From Gemmatimonadales bacterium (GTDB taxonomy: Bacteria > Gemmatimonadota > Gemmatimonadetes > Gemmatimonadales > GWC2-71-9): a stretch of DNA of 17,299 nt. A program made the translations under genes and the position numbers. This document shows, in pieces, positions 9,185 through 15,462 of the stretch (positions are counted from its first letter, which is position 1; the number at the start of each line of letters is the position of its first letter). Below the pieces are notes generated by a model. The model did not search any database. It saw only the letters and a program-made list of their open reading frames with translations, and was not told where the DNA came from. The DNA is taken from the NCBI GenBank assembly GCA_030601605.1, contig JAUVTI010000024.1:1-17299 (forward strand), written 5' to 3'.

Positions 9185-9862
9185 ATGAGCGACGCGGAGC
9201 GGGACGAGGCATGCCGGCCAGGCACTGGGCAGCGTGAGGAGCCGGAGGGCGAGGAGTTCGGCGAGCTGCTGCGGTACACTCTCGCCGGCTACGTCGGCGG
9301 GTTCGCACTCGGCGGCATCCTCGACTACCTCGGCTTCCAGCGCAGCGCGGTGGGGCAGTGGCTGGTGCGCACTTTTTCCGGCGAGGGCGAGAGCATCATG
9401 GAGGGGCTGTACGCCCTGAGGCAACGTCTGGCCGGGCGGACCGCCGGCATGGCCGAGGCCTACGGCTGGGGGAAGCTCGCCGGGATGACGATCCCGTGGT
9501 GGATCGACTGGGGCAGCCGGGCCCTGGGCGTGGACGTCTACGGAGTGGCCGGGTTCTACATCCCCTACTTCTACGCGATGTCGGACCAGATCGGGGGCAA
9601 CGTGTCGGGACTGCTGTTCCTGCGTCGCCGCGAGGGCTCGTGGCGACGGGGGCTGGCCGCCTACGCGCGCCATCCCGTCATGGTCACCGGCCTGATGGTC
9701 GTGCTCGGGGTCCCGCTGGCTCTGCTGGCAGCCCGCGTGCTGGGATTCAGCCCGACCACGCAGGTCCTCACGGCCCTCGAGACGGTCGTCGCCAACCTCT
9801 GCTGGTTGCCTCCGGCTGTGGGCTGGTGGTTCGGGCGGCGGCGCTCGAGCCGAACGGCCTAG
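9185..9862 (+). CDS. Unrecognised multi-pass membrane protein
   Basis: 225 residues that I cannot assign to a family. An acidic soluble N-terminus (1-28) precedes hydrophobic segments near 31-50 (YTLAGYVGGFALGGIL), 118-137, 165-187 and 193-217. The end is basic (FGRRRSSRTA). The region 90-135 is rich in aromatic residues and glycine (IPWWIDWG, FYIPYFYAMSD). No catalytic motif is visible. ATG 9185 begins 7 nt after the alcohol dehydrogenase stop, so it is probably co-transcribed with hslR and the dehydrogenase, although its ribosome binding site is weak. Codon usage looks like its neighbours, with no sign of recent transfer. A role linked to the dehydrogenase is possible but only by position. 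Confidence 0.75.
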   Translation: MSDAERDEACRPGTGQREEPEGEEFGELLRYTLAGYVGGFALGGILDYLGFQRSAVGQWLVRTFSGEGESIMEGLYALRQRLAGRTAGMAEAYGWGKLAGMTIPWWIDWGSRALGVDVYGVAGFYIPYFYAMSDQIGGNVSGLLFLRRREGSWRRGLAAYARHPVMVTGLMVVLGVPLALLAARVLGFSPTTQVLTALETVVANLCWLPPAVGWWFGRRRSSRTA

Positions 9863-9884
9863 GGGGGAGGGGGGCCAGCACATT

Positions 9885-9913
9885 TTGACAGGATGGGAGC
9901 CCACTGCTACTTT
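9885..9913 (+). promoter_or_regulatory. Strong sigma70-type promoter for csp-infA
   Basis: TTGACA (9885-9890, perfect -35) is followed by exactly 17 bp and TACTTT (9908-9913, -10). The predicted start site near 9920 leaves a leader of about 200 nt before the cold-shock gene. It is the best promoter match in the window. Confidence 0.7.
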
Positions 9914-9919
9914 GCGGGG

Positions 9920-10122
9920 CGTTCAAGGCACAATTGATGGCGCGGTGAGTTAGGACCAAGGCGACGGTCAAGGGATCTGGCACACACGCTGGCTCCCTTT
10001 TTTTCATTTCGCCGAGGGATAAGGCCGGAACGAGGATGCCGGAGTGAATCCGGCGGAGCGTGACGGCGGCCCAGCGCGGGGGCACGGTCCGCGCAGAACC
10101 AGTATCGTGAGGGTGTGGGAGA
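9920..10122 (+). promoter_or_regulatory. Long structured 5' leader of the cold-shock gene
   Basis: The segment from the predicted transcription start to the csp ATG is about 200 nt and contains no full gene. It holds a three-codon ORF (ATG GCG CGG TGA, 9937-9948) with AAGG 8 nt upstream, a terminator-like hairpin with a T-run (9970-10004), and a second perfect 6-bp stem GCCGGA/TCCGGC (10038-10043 and 10049-10054) with a GTGAA loop. Long structured leaders are known for cspA-type genes in enterobacteria, where they respond to temperature. Equivalent behaviour here is inference, and the sequence does not resemble any leader I know. Confidence 0.5.
9970..10004 (+). terminator. Intrinsic terminator-like hairpin inside the csp leader
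   Basis: AAGGGA (9970-9975) pairs with TCCCTT (9994-9999). After one mismatch, CTGGC (9977-9981) pairs with GCTGG (9988-9992), including two G-U pairs, with a 6-nt ACACAC loop. The T-run 9998-10004 follows directly. This is the only hairpin in the window with a proper T-tract. It lies about 50-85 nt after the predicted start site, so it would end either a short RNA or an attenuated csp transcript; alternatively it terminates read-through from the upstream operon. Confidence 0.6.
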
Positions 10123-10356
10123 ATGGCTACGAGCGGTGTCGTAAAGTGGTTCAACGATGGCAAGGGTTATGGCTTCATCACGCCGGACGAGGGTGAGAAG
10201 GACTGCTTCGTCCACTACTCTGCGATCCAGGGCTCCGGGTTCCGGTCGCTCAAGGAGGGCGAGCGGGTCGAGTTCGAAATGGTGCAGGGCGAAAAGGGCC
10301 CGGCGGCCGAGAACGTCGTGATGCTCAGCGAACAGCCACAGCAGGCCAGCGAGTGA
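10123..10356 (+). CDS. csp: Cold-shock domain RNA chaperone
   Basis: 77 residues, a single OB-fold cold-shock domain. The diagnostic motifs are all present: SGVVKWFNDGKGYGFITP with RNP1 (KGYGFI, 14-19) and RNP2 (CFVHYSAI, 28-35). The nucleic-acid-facing aromatics F10, Y16, F18, F29 and H31 are conserved. The protein binds single-stranded RNA or DNA and melts secondary structure; family members act in cold adaptation or as constitutive RNA chaperones and antiterminators. The C-terminus is extended by a short polar QPQQASE tail. The start is preceded by a GGGAGA purine stretch. It follows a strong promoter and a long leader, and infA follows 63 bp later with a large hairpin between. Confidence 0.96.
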   Translation: MATSGVVKWFNDGKGYGFITPDEGEKDCFVHYSAIQGSGFRSLKEGERVEFEMVQGEKGPAAENVVMLSEQPQQASE

Positions 10357-10375
10357 AGGTAAACACTCCAATGCA

Positions 10376-10407
10376 CGGGGCCGCCCTGAGAAATCAGGGC
10401 GGCCCCG
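10376..10407 (+). terminator. 14-bp perfect hairpin with GAAA tetraloop between csp and infA
   Basis: Bases 10376-10389 (CGGGGCCGCCCTGA) pair without mismatch to 10394-10407, closed by a GAAA (GNRA) loop. No T-tract follows, and infA begins only 12 nt after the stem. It could be a hairpin terminator for csp, an mRNA end stabiliser, or an element that controls infA translation. The sequence alone does not decide between these. Confidence 0.75.
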
Positions 10408-10419
10408 CGCAATAGCCTC

Positions 10420-10641
10420 ATGGCCAAGAAAGACGCGATAGAGCTACAGGGCACGGTTTCGGAGGTGCTGCCGAACGCCACCTTCCGCGTGCTGCTGGAG
10501 AACGACCATACGGTACTCGCCACGATCGCCGGAAGGATGCGGCGCTACCGTATTCGCGTGCTCAAGGGCGACCGCGTGACCGTTGAGGTCTCACCGTACG
10601 ACCTCACACGCGGCCGAATCACCTTCCGACACAAAGCGTAA
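10420..10641 (+). CDS. infA: Translation initiation factor IF-1
   Basis: 73 residues, matching the 72-residue family norm. The whole S1-like OB-fold is recognisable: AIELQGTVSEVLPNATFRVLLEN, then HTVLATIAGRMRR, IRVLKGDRVTVEVSPYDLTRGRITFR. IF-1 binds the 30S A site and assists IF-2 and IF-3 in start-codon selection; it is also reported to act as an RNA chaperone and antiterminator. No Shine-Dalgarno is seen in the 12 nt between the hairpin and the ATG, which is unusual for this window. The gene lies outside the ribosomal-protein cluster where infA often sits, next to a csp gene, an arrangement also seen in other bacteria. Whether the genome has a second copy is not visible. Confidence 0.95.
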   Translation: MAKKDAIELQGTVSEVLPNATFRVLLENDHTVLATIAGRMRRYRIRVLKGDRVTVEVSPYDLTRGRITFRHKA

Positions 10642-10644
10642 ACC

Positions 10645-10669
10645 GCGGCGGCTCGTCTGAGCCTGCCGC
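10645..10669 (+). terminator. Bulged hairpin after infA
   Basis: CGGC-type stem 10645-10649/10665-10669 plus GGCTC (10650-10654) with GAGCC (10659-10663), one bulged T (10664) and a GTCT tetraloop: ten pairs in all. It starts 3 nt after the infA stop. Only a weak CTT follows, so termination would be hairpin-driven. Confidence 0.5.
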
Positions 10670-10700
10670 CTTACGTGAGTTGGCCCCTCGGACCAGCCGA

Positions 10701-10730
10701 CGGGGTGTGACGGTCCTGCGTCACGCCCCG
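10701..10730 (+). terminator. Second GC-rich hairpin upstream of the propeller gene
   Basis: CGGGGTGTGAC (10701-10711) pairs with GTCACGCCCCG (10720-10730) over 11 bp with one G-T wobble and an 8-nt loop. It lies 60-90 nt after infA and about 24 nt before the next start codon. It may back up the first hairpin or belong to the leader of the propeller gene. Confidence 0.5.
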
Positions 10731-10753
10731 CAGGCACTAATGAGGTATCCGTA

Positions 10754-11743
10754 GTGAGAATGCTCGCACCGCTTTGCCTCCTCTCGGCACTGTGGATGGG
10801 AATCGCACCCCCTGCGGCAGCGCAGGAGGTCGAGATAACCGAGTGGACCGTGCCGTGGGAGGGTACCCGCCCCCGCGACCCGTACGTGGACGTGCAGGGA
10901 CGCGTCTGGTTCGTTGGGCAGCGCGCGGACTACGTGGCCGTACTCGACCCGGAGAGCGGCGAGTTCGACCGCTATGAGCTGGAGCCTGGCGCGGGCCCGC
11001 ACAACCTGATCGTGGGCCGGGATGGCTTCGTCTGGTACGCCGGCAACGGGGCTGCCCACATCGGCCGGCTGGACCCGGCCACCGGTGAGATCACCAAGTA
11101 CCCGATGCCGGATCCCGCGGCGGCGGATCCGCACACCCTCGTGTTCGATCACGAGGGCGACATCTGGTTCACGGTCCAACGCGGCAACTTCGTTGGCAAG
11201 CTCGACGTGGCAACCGGCGAAGTCCGACTGGTCCCGGTGCCGACGCGCGCGGCGCGGCCCTACGGAATCGTCATCGACTCGAAGAACGCGCCGTGGATAG
11301 CCGAGTTCGGCTCCAACAGGATCGCCACGGTGGATCCGGGCTCCATGGAGCTCACCGAGTACCCGCTGCCGCGGGACGTGACCCGTCCGCGCCGCCTGGT
11401 GCTCACCGCTGACGACCAGGTCTGGTACGTCGACTACGTGGGCGGGCGGCTGGGCCACCTCGACCCGGAAACGGGGGCGGTGCAGGAGTGGACGACCCCG
11501 AGCGGCACGCGCTCGGGCCCCTACGGCCTGGTAGTGGATGAAGCGGACCGCCTCTGGTTCGTGGAGTCGAGCGTGGACCCCAATCAGTTCGTGGGCTTCG
11601 ACACCAAGGCTCTCGGATTCCTGGACAGCATCGAGATAGTGAGCGGCGGAGGCACCGTGCGCCACATGTATTTCCACGAGCCGACGCGCACCGTCTGGTT
11701 TGGCACAGACGCCAACACCATCGGGCGCGCCCGGCTCCCGTAG
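10754..11743 (+). CDS. Secreted seven-repeat beta-propeller, virginiamycin B lyase-like
   Basis: 329 residues from GTG 10754, chosen because GAGG lies 8 nt upstream. A signal peptide ends near AAA|QE (residue 23), so the protein is periplasmic or secreted. About seven repeats of 41-43 residues follow, each with a (Y/H)xLVxDxxGxxWF core and a GxLDPxTGEIxxYPxP edge, for example VWFVGQR, VWYAGNG, IWFTVQR, VWYVDYV and LWFVESS. This is the layout of the Vgb/streptogramin lyase and SMP-30 type beta-propellers. Family members include antibiotic lyases, lactonases and many uncharacterised sensors; I see nothing here proving lyase activity. It precedes rho by 20 nt and is probably co-transcribed with it, an odd pairing of a secreted protein with a transcription factor. 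Confidence 0.8.
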   Translation: MRMLAPLCLLSALWMGIAPPAAAQEVEITEWTVPWEGTRPRDPYVDVQGRVWFVGQRADYVAVLDPESGEFDRYELEPGAGPHNLIVGRDGFVWYAGNGAAHIGRLDPATGEITKYPMPDPAAADPHTLVFDHEGDIWFTVQRGNFVGKLDVATGEVRLVPVPTRAARPYGIVIDSKNAPWIAEFGSNRIATVDPGSMELTEYPLPRDVTRPRRLVLTADDQVWYVDYVGGRLGHLDPETGAVQEWTTPSGTRSGPYGLVVDEADRLWFVESSVDPNQFVGFDTKALGFLDSIEIVSGGGTVRHMYFHEPTRTVWFGTDANTIGRARLP

Positions 11744-11763
11744 CACCGGAGGTCGCAACAGAC

Positions 11764-12915
11764 ATGACCGAGACAGAAACGCTCGGCGTAATAGAGCTCA
11801 CCGGCCGCGGATCGGGTTTCATCCGGCGCGAGGAGCAACACTACTTGCCGTCGCGCGGCGACGTGCACGTGGGCCGCAAGCTCATCCAGCAGCACGACCT
11901 TCGCACTGGCGACGAGCTCGCCGGCGAGGTGGGCAAGCCGCGCGGCAAGGGCAAGAGTCCCACGCTCACGACGCTGACGAAGCTCAACGGCCAGCCGCCC
12001 GAGTCGCTCAAGAGGCGACCGCGGTTTCGCGACCTGACGGCAATCCACCCCAACGAGCAACTGGTGCTGGATTGCGGGCTGACCAGGCGCGGCGGACCCG
12101 ACTACACCAACCGAGTGATCGACCTCGTATCGCCCATCGGGCTGGGACAGCGGGCGATGATCGTGTCCCCCGCCAAAGCGGGAAAGACGATGGTGCTGCA
12201 GGCGCTCGCGGAGGGCATCGTCAAGAACCGCCCCGACGCCCGGCTATTCATCCTGCTGGTGGACGAGCGCCCCGAGGAAGTGACCGACATGGAGTCGATC
12301 GGGTTCGGTGAGGTCGTCTCATCCAGCTTCGACTTCCCCCCGAGCCGGCATGCCCAGGTGGCAGAATTCACACTCGAGCGAGCGCGCAGGCTGGTCGAGA
12401 GCGGTCAGCACGCGGTGATCGTGCTGGACTCGATCACCCGCCTCGCGCGGGCCTACAATACGCTCGAGAAAGGGACCGGAAGGACTCTCTCGGGCGGGCT
12501 GGACGCCCAGGCCATGGAGAAGCCGAAGCGATTCCTCGGCAGCGCCCGCAACATCCATCCCGACATGGGTGGCGGGTCCCTGACCATCATCGGGACCGCA
12601 CTCGTGGACACCGGGTCCCGCATGGACCAGGTCATCTTCGCGGAGTTCAAGGGCACCGGCAACTCGGAGCTGGTGCTGGACCGGGAGATCGCCGACCGCC
12701 GCATCTACCCGGCGATCGACCTCAACGCGAGCGCCACGCGGAGGGAGGAACGGCTGTTCACGCCCGAGATGCTGGAGCTCTCGCATTCGCTGAGGCAGCA
12801 GCTGTCGGGCATGTCGTCCGCCGATGCGATGACCGAGCTGTTGTCGTTGATGAAGCGCACCGAGACCAACGACGAGTTGGTGGAGCAGTTCGCGGCACGC
12901 AGGCCGGGACGCTGA
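11764..12915 (+). CDS. rho: Transcription termination factor Rho, short form
   Basis: 383 residues. This hexameric RNA-dependent ATPase terminates transcription. Domains seen: a cold-shock-like RNA-binding domain at about 8-75 (GVIELTGRGSGFIRR, YLPSRGDVHV), then the RecA-like motor. Walker A is SPAKAGKT (135-142), the catalytic glutamate region is VDERPEEV, Walker B is VIVLDS (218-223), the Q-loop is TLSGGLDAQA (241-250), and FKGTGN is conserved. The small N-terminal helical domain (about 45 residues) present in most Rho proteins is missing; the protein starts directly at the cold-shock-like domain. The usual RN-EEGGSL segment is replaced by RNIHPDMGGGSL, a few residues longer, and GTGNMEL by GTGNSEL. 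GGAGG lies 11 nt before the ATG. The motor looks intact, so it is probably functional, perhaps a second Rho. Confidence 0.93.
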   Translation: MTETETLGVIELTGRGSGFIRREEQHYLPSRGDVHVGRKLIQQHDLRTGDELAGEVGKPRGKGKSPTLTTLTKLNGQPPESLKRRPRFRDLTAIHPNEQLVLDCGLTRRGGPDYTNRVIDLVSPIGLGQRAMIVSPAKAGKTMVLQALAEGIVKNRPDARLFILLVDERPEEVTDMESIGFGEVVSSSFDFPPSRHAQVAEFTLERARRLVESGQHAVIVLDSITRLARAYNTLEKGTGRTLSGGLDAQAMEKPKRFLGSARNIHPDMGGGSLTIIGTALVDTGSRMDQVIFAEFKGTGNSELVLDREIADRRIYPAIDLNASATRREERLFTPEMLELSHSLRQQLSGMSSADAMTELLSLMKRTETNDELVEQFAARRPGR

Positions 12916-12922
12916 GAACCGG

Positions 12923-14500
12923 CTAGATCTTCACTACCTGAGGCGGGATCTCCTCGGACGGCTCTGGAGCGGACGCCACGCGGCGCGGTCGGTGCCGCTC
13001 CCACCACTGCCGAGCCCGATCGGCAGACCATGTCTTGCCGACATCGATAGCCCCGAGCCGCGCGTCCAGCTCTTCGGCCGAGGCCGGTCTCTCGGCCTTG
13101 TCCTTCTCGAGACAGCTCAGGATCACTTCGTCCAGCGCGGCTGGGACGTCGAGCTCGGTCAACTTCGAGGGCGGCTCCGGCTTCTCGTTGATGTGCTGGA
13201 CCAGCATGAGCATCGGCGATGTCGCCTGGAACACCGTGCGCCCGGTGAGCAGCCAGTAGGCCACGCACCCCAGCGAGTACAGATCGCTGCGCGCGTCCAC
13301 CTCATCTCCCTCGCCCGCCGCGCCCTCGGGTGAGCCGTACGCGGGGGTTCCCGCGAAGGCTCCGACCTCGGTGAGCTTCACGTCCCCGCGCGACTGCTCG
13401 TCGGCGCGCTTGACCAGTCCAAAGTCGAGCACTTTCACGAAGTCCACGTCCTGCCCGTAGCGGCAGAGGAAGATGTTGGCGGGCTTGATGTCGCGGTGCA
13501 CCAGGCCGGTGGCGTGAGCCTCGACCAGCGAGTGGCACACCTGCCGCAGAATGGGGATGGCCCGCTCGGCGGGAATCGGGCCGTACTGCTTCACGAGCTC
13601 CTCGAGGTTCACCCCGTCGAGCAGCTCCATCACGTAATAGAAGGTGCGGTCCGCGGTGAGCCCGTAGTCGTACACCTCCACCGTGTGCGGGGAGCGGAGC
13701 TGTGCCGTGGCCTGCACTTCGCGCTCCAGGCGGTGCTGTCCACTCCCGCCCGACCGACCAGACCCGGACCCCACGCCGGTTCTCACCAGCTTGATCGCCG
13801 CCGGACGCGCGAGCATGCGGTGCTCTGCCTTCCAGACCTCGCCCATCCCGCCTTCGCCCAGCTTCTCCACCAGCCGGTAGCTTCCCATGCGGCGCGCCTT
13901 GGTTATGTCGGACCCCAGACTGAACACCATGCGGGACCCCACGACCGCGATGCCGGCGCAGATGTAGTTGGCGGCAAACATGGGCACCAGGGACTCCGGG
14001 CCGATGGGCGGCGCGCCGCCGGCCAGCGCGACCATGTAGAGCATGGGAGTCGTAGATGCGGCGGCCAGCGACGCAACTACAGCCTTCCCCGTAGTGCTGG
14101 GGACGATGAGTGGGAACAACACGATCCACACGCACACCCACGAGATCCCGCCCACCACCACACCCTCGGGCCAATCCCCCCAAGCCAGATGCACGTCTAT
14201 CCCCGCCGCGGCCACGACCTCGTACACGAGTCCGATGTCCAGCAGCCGCTGTCCCGTCACCACTCCGCTGCGCGCGAAGAAGAAGATCCCGATCGACGCC
14301 GCTATGAAACCCGCCGCGACGAAATCCGGCACCTGCGGAAAGGCGTTGCTGCCCCAGACTGCCGACCAGTCTCCCGCAACCCGGCCCGACCCGTATGCCA
14401 GCGCGTAGGTGGCCGCGTACACCAGGGCCGCAATGCCCAGCCGCCGGCCCGCCTTCTCGATGAGGTCGGGCGGGAGCCCAACGGACGCTGCGCCTCCCAT
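12923..14500 (-). CDS. Membrane serine/threonine kinase with N-terminal multi-TM domain
   Basis: 525 residues from ATG 14500, supported by GGAG at 5 nt; ATG 14554 would add 18 residues. The N-terminal half (about 20-195) has six hydrophobic segments. The kinase domain follows at 206-485: G-loop GEGGMGEVW (215-223), ATP lysine K237 (AIKLV), HRDIKPAN (335-342), DFG (359-361) and GTPAYGSPE (384-392), so all catalytic residues are present. A Gly/Ser-rich insert (about 241-255) sits between the K237 strand and the helix bearing the conserved glutamate. This order is the reverse of PknB-type kinases, where the kinase precedes a single TM and an external sensor. It would phosphorylate cytoplasmic proteins on Ser/Thr in response to a membrane signal; the target is unknown. 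It converges on rho with 7 nt between stop codons. Confidence 0.9.
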   Translation of the reverse strand: MGGAASVGLPPDLIEKAGRRLGIAALVYAATYALAYGSGRVAGDWSAVWGSNAFPQVPDFVAAGFIAASIGIFFFARSGVVTGQRLLDIGLVYEVVAAAGIDVHLAWGDWPEGVVVGGISWVCVWIVLFPLIVPSTTGKAVVASLAAASTTPMLYMVALAGGAPPIGPESLVPMFAANYICAGIAVVGSRMVFSLGSDITKARRMGSYRLVEKLGEGGMGEVWKAEHRMLARPAAIKLVRTGVGSGSGRSGGSGQHRLEREVQATAQLRSPHTVEVYDYGLTADRTFYYVMELLDGVNLEELVKQYGPIPAERAIPILRQVCHSLVEAHATGLVHRDIKPANIFLCRYGQDVDFVKVLDFGLVKRADEQSRGDVKLTEVGAFAGTPAYGSPEGAAGEGDEVDARSDLYSLGCVAYWLLTGRTVFQATSPMLMLVQHINEKPEPPSKLTELDVPAALDEVILSCLEKDKAERPASAEELDARLGAIDVGKTWSADRARQWWERHRPRRVASAPEPSEEIPPQVVKI

Positions 14501-14679
14501 ATCCGCTCCGGTGGAGCGGGAGTCCCTGCGTTGGAGGAGTCCTTTCTCGGGCATCTCGGCGCCTTGGTGGGTTCGGAGTGCCTGAAGATACCGCGCCAGG
14601 TTGGGCGCGGAAGCGAGACGGCGCGACCGGGCCCCGCCCCGCTGGCGCCGGCCGCTGGAACCATCTAGGCTTCCTACCC
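14501..14679. other. Divergent intergenic region, kinase/rhomboid
   Basis: This 179-bp gap between the two divergent starts is very GC-rich. It contains a 7-bp perfect stem CCGCGCC (14591-14597)/GGCGCGG (14604-14610) with a 6-nt loop. I see no convincing -35/-10 pair on either strand, so the promoters cannot be placed. Confidence 0.4.
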
Positions 14680-15462
14680 ATGACCCCCTGGGTTATGCGT
14701 CTCATTCTCGCAAACGCGGCGGTGTACCTGCTGCAGCTCACCCTCCCCCAGGGGGTGTGGCAGCAGTTCGCGTTCGTGCCGGCCGCCCTGCTCCAGCGGC
14801 CGTGGACCGCGGTCACCTACATGTTCCTGCACGGCGGCTTCCTGCACATCCTGTTCAACATGTGGATCTTCTACCTCTTCGGCCGGCGCCTCGAGCTGCG
14901 CCTGGGGGCGCAGCAGTTCCTGACGCTCTACTTCATCGGCGGGATTTCCGGGGCGGTGTTCTCTTCGATCCTGGGGCTGGCGCTCGGCGTGGTCCCCATC
15001 TACATCCCGATCATCGGCGCGTCGGGCGCGGTCTTCGGCATCGAGCTGGCGTACGCCATGTACTGGCCGCGTGACAAGATCTGGATCTGGGGTGTGCTGC
15101 CGGTCGAGGTACGCTGGCTCGTGATCTTCCTTACGGGCCTGTCACTCTTTGCCGGCTTCAGCGGGGCGAGAGACGGAGTGGCCCACTTTGCGCACCTGGG
15201 CGGCTTTGCCGGCGCGTTCCTCTACCTGAAGTTCATCGAGTGGCGCTCGCCGGCGCGGCGCTTCAAGAGAGCCGCCGCGCCCCTCAAGCCCAAGGGCGGA
15301 CCAGCGGACGTCCAGCGCTGGCAGAGCATTCGCCGCGACGGGCTGCACCACGTGAACCGGGACGAGCTGGACCGCATCCTGGATACGATCGGCGCCAAGG
15401 GGCTGGCGAGCCTGACGGCCGAGGAGCAGGCATTCCTGGAGCGCTTCAGCGGAGGGCACTAG
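14680..15462 (+). CDS. Rhomboid-family intramembrane serine protease
   Basis: 260 residues from ATG 14680, chosen because TM1 (MRLILANAAVYLLQL) begins just after it; upstream in-frame sequence is unlike protein. Rhomboid signatures: HILFNM with H56 and N60 (oxyanion side), R-L-E-L near the L1 loop, GASGAVFG with nucleophile S115, and AHFAHLGG with catalytic His, probably H172. Six TM helices are expected between 5 and 185. After the membrane core comes a soluble C-terminal tail (about 210-258) ending in DELDRILDTIGAKGLASLT and EEQAFLERFS, a tail seen on many bacterial rhomboids. It would cleave TM substrates within the membrane; the substrate is unknown. It is divergent from the kinase gene, and its last 17 bases overlap the convergent HTH gene. 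Confidence 0.92.
   Translation: MTPWVMRLILANAAVYLLQLTLPQGVWQQFAFVPAALLQRPWTAVTYMFLHGGFLHILFNMWIFYLFGRRLELRLGAQQFLTLYFIGGISGAVFSSILGLALGVVPIYIPIIGASGAVFGIELAYAMYWPRDKIWIWGVLPVEVRWLVIFLTGLSLFAGFSGARDGVAHFAHLGGFAGAFLYLKFIEWRSPARRFKRAAAPLKPKGGPADVQRWQSIRRDGLHHVNRDELDRILDTIGAKGLASLTAEEQAFLERFSGGH

Noticed and set aside
10754..11743. Antibiotic resistance (streptogramin lyase) function for the propeller
   Set aside because: Only the fold and repeats are evident; I could not verify the lyase catalytic residues, and most relatives are not resistance genes.
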